This document shows positions 57,552 through 64,000 of a stretch of DNA of 64,000 nucleotides, one piece after another. Location: NCBI GenBank assembly GCA_018894105.1, contig CM032118.1:28128690-28192689 (forward strand), in the 5' to 3' direction. A program made the position numbers and the translations under genes. How positions within the stretch are numbered: position 1 is the first letter of the stretch; each line of letters starts with the position of its first letter. Below the pieces are notes generated by a model. That model was not told where the DNA came from, ran no database searches, and saw only the letters and a program-made list of their open reading frames with translations. This DNA comes from Jacaranda mimosifolia. Its lineage: Eukaryota; Streptophyta; Magnoliopsida; Lamiales; Bignoniaceae.

Positions 57552-58720
57552 TTAGTACTCTGACAATGGCATTCCAATGCTCTTGTCCAGGTTGCTTGTA
57601 TATCTACTTAGCTTACCAACTGCATACGCAATATTTAGCTTCGTGCAGTTCATTATATACATGAGGCTTTTAATTATGCAGATGTACTCCACTTGAGCCT
57701 TTCCTTCACCTTTATTTTTGGTAAGCCGTTGGCTTACATCTATCAGTGTTTTCACAAGGCTGCTAACGAGATCTAGAAACTTTTGTAACACTTTCTTAAT
57801 GTAGTGAGATTGTGTTAATGCTATCCCATCAGATGTTCTTATAATTTTAATTTCGAGTATGACATCGGCAAGGCCCATATCTTTCGTAGTGAAATTACGA
57901 TTTAGCAATTTCTTCATCTCTTTGATTATGTGACTGTTGCTTCCAATGATTAACATATCATCTATGTATAAACATACAATGACATATTTAATTAGTGTGC
58001 CTCTAATATACACACACTTGTCACACTCATTAATCTTGAAGCTATTGGCTATCATCACATGATCAAATATAAGATGCCATTGTTTAGGTGCTTATTTTAG
58101 ATCATATAACGATTTAATTAATCTACACACCTTTTTCTCTTAGCCTGGAACCACAAACCCTTTAGGTTGTTCCATATAAATTTCCTCATCGAGGTCACTA
58201 TTTAAAAATGCCATCTTTACATCCATTTGATGTATCTCTAGGTTATTAATAGTAGTAAAGGCAATTAATAATCGAATAGAAGCTATTCTAGTCACCAGCG
58301 AGTACGTATCAAAGCAGTCAAGAGCTTCCTTCTGTCGGCAGCCATTGACTACTAGCTTGGCCTTGTACTTGGCTATCATACTATCAGCTTTCACTTTTCT
58401 CTTGAAAATCTATTTACACCTAAGGGTTTATTTCCAAGAGGTAAATCTACTAGTTCCTAAGTATGTTATGCATGATGGAATCTATTTCAATATTTACTGC
58501 TTCATTCTATAAAGAAGCTTCAGGAGTTGTCATAGCTTCAGTAAACATTTGGTTCGCTTTCTAATATGTAAGTTAAGAAATCGAGTCCAAAGGATTTAGC
58601 CGTTCTAGCTCTTTTACTATGCCTCGGCTTGAAGTCCTCTTTGCTCGATTCTTGAGTTTCTCAAGTCCTTTTAAATATCACTCGTCCTTCATCCTTTTTC
58701 CATGAAAATATTTCTTCAAA
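57552..58720 (-). pseudogene. Copia reverse transcriptase (degenerate)
   Basis: The reading at 58140-58394 has YKAKLVVNGCRQKEALDCFD and HQMDVKMAFLNSDLDEEIYM. That at 57552-58058 has KCVYIRGTLIKYVIVCLYID with the box YIDD at 57957-57968, then NRNFTTKDMGLADVIL. About 80 bases with stops separate the two. The order and motifs are typical of copia RT. Confidence 0.82.
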
Positions 58721-59881
58721 GAAGCTTGCGTTCCTTGACTCGATTATTATTGACTTGAATGTCATCAATATCAGATTTATGTACAAGGAACCGATAGGCA
58801 GCACTACCTTATACATAACCAATAAAGATCCCGTCAACTGTCTTTGGTCCCATTTTGGAAATTTTAGGAGGTGGTACTCCTACTTTAGCTAGACACCCCC
58901 ACACTCAAAGATATTGATAAGATAGTGGGTGTCCTTTCCATGCCTTATATGGTGCTTTTGTAATTTCTTGTGGGGTATCTTATTAAGTAAATGATTTGTA
59001 GTTAACACTGCCTTTCCCCACATGTTTTGAGGTATCCCTACATTAATTAATAATGCATTCATCATTTCTTTTAAAGTTTAATTTTTGCGCTCAGCAATGC
59101 CATTTGATTATGGTGCATAAGGTGCTATGACTTGATGGATTATTCCATGTTCAGTACAAAACTCTTCAAAGGGGTAGATGTATTCGCCACCTTTATCACT
59201 TCTAAGTATTTTAATCTTCTTTCCGAGTTGATTCTCAACTTCATTTTTGTAATGCTTAAATACGTCAATTGTTTCATCCTTGCTTGACAGTAAATAAATA
59301 TGACAATATCTTGTGCAATCATCAATAAAGGTTATAAAGTATTTTTTACCTCCTCTTGATTGCACCATTTTTAAGTCACATATGTCTATGTGAATTAAAC
59401 TTAATGCTTCTGTTCTTCTTTCAATTGCCTTAAAAGGAGTTTTTGTCATTTTTGCCTCAATGCAAACTTCACACTTAGTTTTTGTGTCAAAATCCAACTT
59501 AGGTAAAATTCCTCTTTTAGCTAGTTTACTTAAAGTACCAAAATTTAAATGCCCTAGTCTATGATGCCATAAATCTAGAGACTCCAACAAGTAAGCCAAA
59601 TACACTTCATTTCCATTAGTAACATCTTTTGGCACATTCTTGGGTGTGATGGTTATTACATTCATTTTAAAAAGCCCATCACACAAATAGCCTTTTTCCG
59701 AAATACACACCATTTTTAGTAATACAAACTTGTCGAATTCAAAAACTAGTCTAAAACCATTTTTACTAAGCATAGGACCTAACATTAAATTTCTCCTTAT
59801 ATCTGGAACATGAAGCACATTGTTGAGAGTCAATTCCTTTCTAGAAGTCATTTTGAGCACCACCTTTCCAACTCTATGCAC
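58721..59881 (-). pseudogene. Copia integrase with pre-integrase zinc region
   Basis: A 257-codon reading at 59108-59881 has LNNVLHVPDIRRNLM, the zinc pattern H-H-C-C (LWHHRLGHLNFGTLSKLAKRG, then KCEVCIEAK), HIDICD (first Asp), YFITFIDDCTRY and LRSDKGGEYIYPFEEF (second Asp). The piece with the catalytic Glu falls past a stop at about 59107. The C-terminal part continues in broken form to about 58721. This is the best-kept open frame of the window. Confidence 0.85.
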
Positions 59882-61004
59882 TTTGGTTCATTTTTGGCGT
59901 TCTCATAAGTTGAGAGCATGCTTCTGTCTAAGCACACATGTCGAGTGGCCCCAGTATCCACCTACCACTGCTTGGGATTTTCTATGAGATTCACCTCGAA
60001 AACCACGGCTGATAGGTTCAAGTCACTAACACCATTTGATAGATTATCCACTTTTGTAACATTGGCATGGGCAATCTTTCTTTTCTTTGAAGGCTCGCCT
60101 TTTTTAGGAGTTCCTCCTTGTTGACGATTTCGACAATCTTTAGCCTTATGCCATAGTCTGCAATATACATAGCAGTTGCCTTCAAACTATTTTTTATTTT
60201 TCTCACCTTGTTAGCCAGGCGAGTCTCTTTTTCGCTTGTATGATGGCCCTTGCTCCACCATATTTGCTTTGCTCTCATAAGTATTGCCACCACCTCTCTT
60301 TTTATAAAGCCGGTTATCTTCCTCTATCCTTAGCCTCAAAATCAAGTCCTCAAAGTTTATTTCCTTACGTTTGTGCTTGAGGTAATTTTTGAAATCCTTC
60401 TATCCCAAGGGTAATTTCTCAATCAGAGCTGCCACTTGGAACGCCTCTCCAAGTGCCATTCCTTTGGCAGCCAACTCTGTAGTATCATCTGATATTCATT
60501 CACTTGAGACATCACAAATTTGGAACCAACCATTAAAAATTCAAGGAACTTACCAATAACAAATTTCTTCTTGCCAGCATCTTCCATCTTATATTTTCTC
60601 TCAAGTGATTCCAAAAGTTCTTTGGCCGCATCAATAGAGCTATAAACATTGTACAATGCATTGTCCAACCCATTAAGTATATAGTTTTTGCACAAGAAAT
60701 CTCCATGATTCGCTGCATAAACAGTCGCTACGGTCTGCATATCTGGATTTCCCCCCGATGCAGGACGTTCTTTCCGCAAGAACCTCGCAAGGTTCAAAGT
60801 GGTGAGATAAAATGGCATTTTTTGTTGCCATCCCTTAAAATCTTTTCCATTGAACTTCTCCGATTTCTCTACTTGTCCAACCGCAACTGGAGTAAGAGCA
60901 ACGGCAGCCGGAGGTGGCACAACAGGAGCATTCGGCATTCCACTACCAATGCCAGTCATGTTGGGCTCATAAGGAACATTTGACATGTCATTGTTTGAAG
61001 CCAT
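59882..61004 (-). pseudogene. gag: Copia Gag, zinc knuckle and protease start
   Basis: Gag begins at 61004 with MASNNDMSNVPYEPNMTGIG. It runs to 60423 with EKFNGKDFKGWQQKM, DFLCKNYILNGLDNALYNVY and EDAGKKKFVIGKFLEF. After a shift, a Lys-rich stretch (60018-60293) carries a knuckle-like CYVYCRLWHKAKDC-type motif near 60130-60180. A protease loop of the VDTGATRHVC type is near 59930-59970. The Gag wording fits Tork-type copia elements. Confidence 0.8.
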
Positions 61005-62060
61005 TGAGAATTGCTACAAGTGAATATAAAGGAACACTTATACTATTAATTTGAATAAGTAAAATGGACACAAAACGAAGTTTATCTTTCACAATTGAAA
61101 ACCAAGTTCTTTAATTATCTTTCTATCACGCTTTATGGACAAAGAAAAATTCCTAAATAGAACAAATAGGACAACTAATTTGCAGATTAAATATAATTTT
61201 ATCAACAAAAACAGAGCAAATATTCTTCAAGGCCCACAAATTCTGTCTGAGACCAGAAACTATTAATGGCAAACTTAACAAATCAGTCGGTTAACGTAAG
61301 TTAAAAAAGAAAATTTCTATTTTACTTCAAAAGATAAGTACAGTAGGCATGTAGAAGACAAAAAAAAAAAAATCAGTGGCTATGCTTATTAACCAATTAG
61401 AATTTCAACACTTATTTTCTCAAGAAAGCAAACCAAAATATGCTTTTCTTTTCTTGAAGTGAACATGTATCTTAGAATATTTTGTCAAGTATAAAGCATG
61501 CAGATTAATATATAACCAAGAATTAACGTAGTTATTGAGCCGAAACAGTCTCAATTGTCGGAAACAATGATATTGGGTAGAATTAATGAAGCATGCAAGT
61601 CAAACAACACTTCTGTAAATTTGGAAACATATTAATTAGATTCTTAATATGCAGGGAAATTAACATGACAAATAGTTAGAAACTCAAAGATAATCACTAT
61701 ATACCATTAAATTATAGAAATAGCATAAGTTAACAAGATAAACTTTTCACACAGAAACAGAATGACTTGTGCATGTCATTATATGCGAAATTTCATGTGT
61801 TTGACACGAAAATTTGTGGAGATCCAAGAAATGGCAGAAGCTTTTAATTTTGTACAAGTTCTAATAACCAATACAAAACACATAAACTTACTGGAGAATG
61901 GTATATATAGAGACGAAATATAAGACTTTATAGAATTGATAACCAAACAATTTGAGACTTTACAATTTTTACAGATTCTATATTGTGTTGGGAGTTTTTA
62001 AATCACACACTAATTATGCTATTTCATTATGAAACGTAGTGGAGACTAAAATTTTAAGTA
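61005..62060 (-). other. Leader region of the minus-strand copia element
   Basis: About 1 kb without a frame between Gag and the 5' LTR. No clear initiator-Met primer site was seen beside the LTR, so sequence may have been lost or inserted here. Confidence 0.45.
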
Positions 62061-62487
62061 TGTTGGAATATTTTGTGCACCAGTATATTTTATTTATTAC
62101 AGTAGCATAAATTTAAGATTAAGTAATTAATATAGATATAAACATGTATAAGACAAAATTATAAAACAATTCAAAAATTGGTAAAGGATTCAAATAGAAA
62201 GCAAAAAATTGAGGACCAAATAAATATCGAGTCGAGGCCTGCGCGAACACAACTTTCTTAAGGTTTTATCCACCTCCCACCGGTGCTCGAGGACTACTGA
62301 TGAACAACCTCCTAAGATACAACGACTCTAAACAGCCAAAGGCGGCACTCCTATCGGCTGAATTTTCAAACCAAACTAACTTGAACCTATATATATGTAT
62401 AATGAAAATGTGTGCGTGTGTAGGTAAGAATGAACGCTTAGAATACTAGAATGCTTGTGTGTATTTTCTAATTAAGTGACACTAGTC
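62061..62487 (-). repeat. Truncated 5' LTR of the minus-strand copia element
   Basis: Matches 55580-56005 in order and then stops after GTGACACTAG. The half with the TATA box is missing, so this end has no promoter. Confidence 0.82.
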
Positions 62488-63594
62488 GCTTAGAATGCTA
62501 GAATACTTTTAAGTAATATCTTAAAAGTATCATGTCCTTTGCATGAATGATGATGATGATGATGATGGAGGATTCATAATTTGTAAATAAACAGATGCAT
62601 GACACCAAGTGTTCAAACTTCAAATAAATACGAATTAACATGCATGCAATGCATGAATATATATATATATATATATATCCTTTGTGTACATACATATAGA
62701 GGTAGCTATATAGGTGGAGATTCTAGCGGATTTGGAAAGGTTTTCAACTTTGGAAGAAGATGAGGAAACAGATGTTGCAATCAGATCGAGCAGTTGACAA
62801 GACTGAATGGGATGTGGTCCAATCATCAAAATCTCATAACACACATATATATATATATATACACACACGCACACACACAATGAGTTATTTTTATTATGTC
62901 TTAATTTCTAATTCTAGGAAATGGGTTTTCCGGCAAAGTAATGGGTAGCTCTAGATTCCAATTTATATATGCTCCTTGTTGATATCATTATAGCTTTAAT
63001 TCTTAAGACTTGTTGTTTCCAGTGACAAATTAATATAATTAATTCGACCAAGTTAATAATACTATATAGCTGGATGCAATGCAACTGCCCTAGATAAGGA
63101 TACTAGGACAGGATTTAGGAGTCAGGACCCTTATATAAAATAATGGTAACATTCATTGGAGAACGTGTCCTTCTCTGTAATTAACATTATAATTTGCTTC
63201 CATTAATTACCACTAATTAGCCATTGAAATTACAATTGCTGTAGGAATCATATATATAGTGATGCATCAAGGCCTCACCTCAGTTTTACCAAATGATGTC
63301 CTTTTGATGTGGTAGCAACATATATATGCTATGCTAGCATTAGTCACTGGAAATTTGGAATAAAATGCAAGTGATAGGTTCTCTCTTTCTCTCTCAATCA
63401 ATATATGATAAGACACATGGAATATTGTTCTCGACTCCACATAAAGATAAACTTACTGCACATAATAAAACATATACCACCACAAATTTTGTTAGGCTTT
63501 CTTATCCACAAATATTCCTAATAGTGAAAAATGAAACCAAACATTGTAAACTCAAATCCATCATTCTCATTTTAAAAATATTTTACAAATTTTT
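62488..63594. other. AT-rich intergenic sequence with microsatellites
   Basis: Holds (ATG)n at 62546-62568, (AT)n at 62658-62678 and an AC/AT/AC compound run at 62839-62879. No gene was recognised. Confidence 0.5.
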
Positions 63595-64000
63595 TGTAAT
63601 GCCCCAGAATTTTTCTTTGCCTTTAATGAATTAATCTAACTTATTTTATTTTATTTATTATTCAGAATATATATATACATATATATAATGCCTTAGATTT
63701 TCTTAATCTTTTTTTATCCTATGTTAATATTAATTATTAATTGCTATATAAGTTAGAAGATGATTTATACATATATATATATATATATAAAGTTATATAT
63801 AGTTTTTAGGAACTAATATTATATCATCACTAGAAATTAGTAATTGAGATCTTAGGAATTAAAATAAAACAGTTAGATTAATTATAAGATTATTCTAATC
63901 CTAGAAAGAATTATAATTAGAGTTCCAATTGAAATAAAATACTTATTCCACATATATAAGTCTCGCTCTCTAAAACCCTAGCCACTCAATCAAAACATAA
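63595..64000 (+). repeat. Possible start of a further gypsy LTR, cut by the window end
   Basis: TGTAATGCCCCAGAATTTTT resembles the TGTAACACCCC start of chromovirus LTRs. A TATA-like CATATATAAGTCTC (about 63950-63962) is followed by AAAACCCTAGCC, a layout common in such LTRs. The other end is outside the window. Confidence 0.4.

Larger units (their letters stand above)
55580..62487 (-). mobile_element. Ty1/copia element, Tork-like, minus strand, with truncated 5' LTR
   Basis: The left LTR (55580-56415) is complete. The right LTR (from 62061) matches it for about 430 bp and then stops. Between them, read on the minus strand, are Gag, zinc knuckle, protease, integrase, RT and RNase H. The Gag and RT wording resembles the Tork group of plant copia elements; this is recalled. 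CAATG precedes the left LTR, but no matching duplication remains on the right because that end is lost. Confidence 0.88.

Overview
This window looks like transposon-dominated intergenic chromatin of a flowering plant, probably a eudicot. It is AT-rich and rich in microsatellites. It carries plant-type Ty3/gypsy and Ty1/copia retroelements, a tRNA-derived SINE, a MITE, and plant-only accessory domains (plant mobile domain; a putative gypsy-type transposon protein domain). No intact host gene is visible. One short exon-like stretch near 37.3-37.7 kb is the only candidate. All calls rest on reading the sequence by eye; no database search was run.

Layout. (1) 62-10870: a full-length Ty3/gypsy element of Tat-like type with 0.8 kb LTRs and a perfect ATAAC target-site duplication (TSD). 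Its gag-pol is decayed, and a four-copy 88-bp repeat follows pol. A decayed gene lies on the opposite strand before the 3' LTR. (2) 10876-14649: AT-rich sequence with a MITE, a SINE and a possible long-inverted-repeat element. (3) 14650-25288: Ty1/copia sequence in a tandem arrangement: the 3' tail of one copy, an LTR, a decayed internal region and a second LTR. (4) 25792-35023: a three-level nest. A 3-kb solo LTR (TSD CTATC) is interrupted by a minus-strand gag-only gypsy element (TSD GCGGG/GTGGG), which is interrupted by a solo LTR of the same copia family as region 3 (TSD TCAGT). (5) 35029-40785: AT-rich sequence with the exon-like stretch and a 1.95-kb long-inverted-repeat element filled with an AT-only tandem array. 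(6) 40786-44142: the 5' part of another copia element. It is joined at about 44143 to the 3' part of a gypsy element (44143-55262) whose LTR matches that of the gag-only element. This gypsy element also carries an opposite-strand gene, here encoding a plant mobile domain protein. (7) 55580-62487: a minus-strand Tork-like copia element with a broken 5' LTR. (8) 62488-64000: AT-rich sequence and what looks like the start of a further LTR.

The most interesting pattern is that two different gypsy elements each carry, between integrase and the 3' LTR, a tandem-repeat zone followed by an opposite-strand gene with its own TATA box. The two genes are unrelated: one resembles the putative gypsy-type transposon family plus a coiled coil, the other a plant mobile domain plus a coiled coil. 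The gag-only element appears to be a derivative of the second gypsy family that lost pol and the antisense gene but kept the LTRs and gag.
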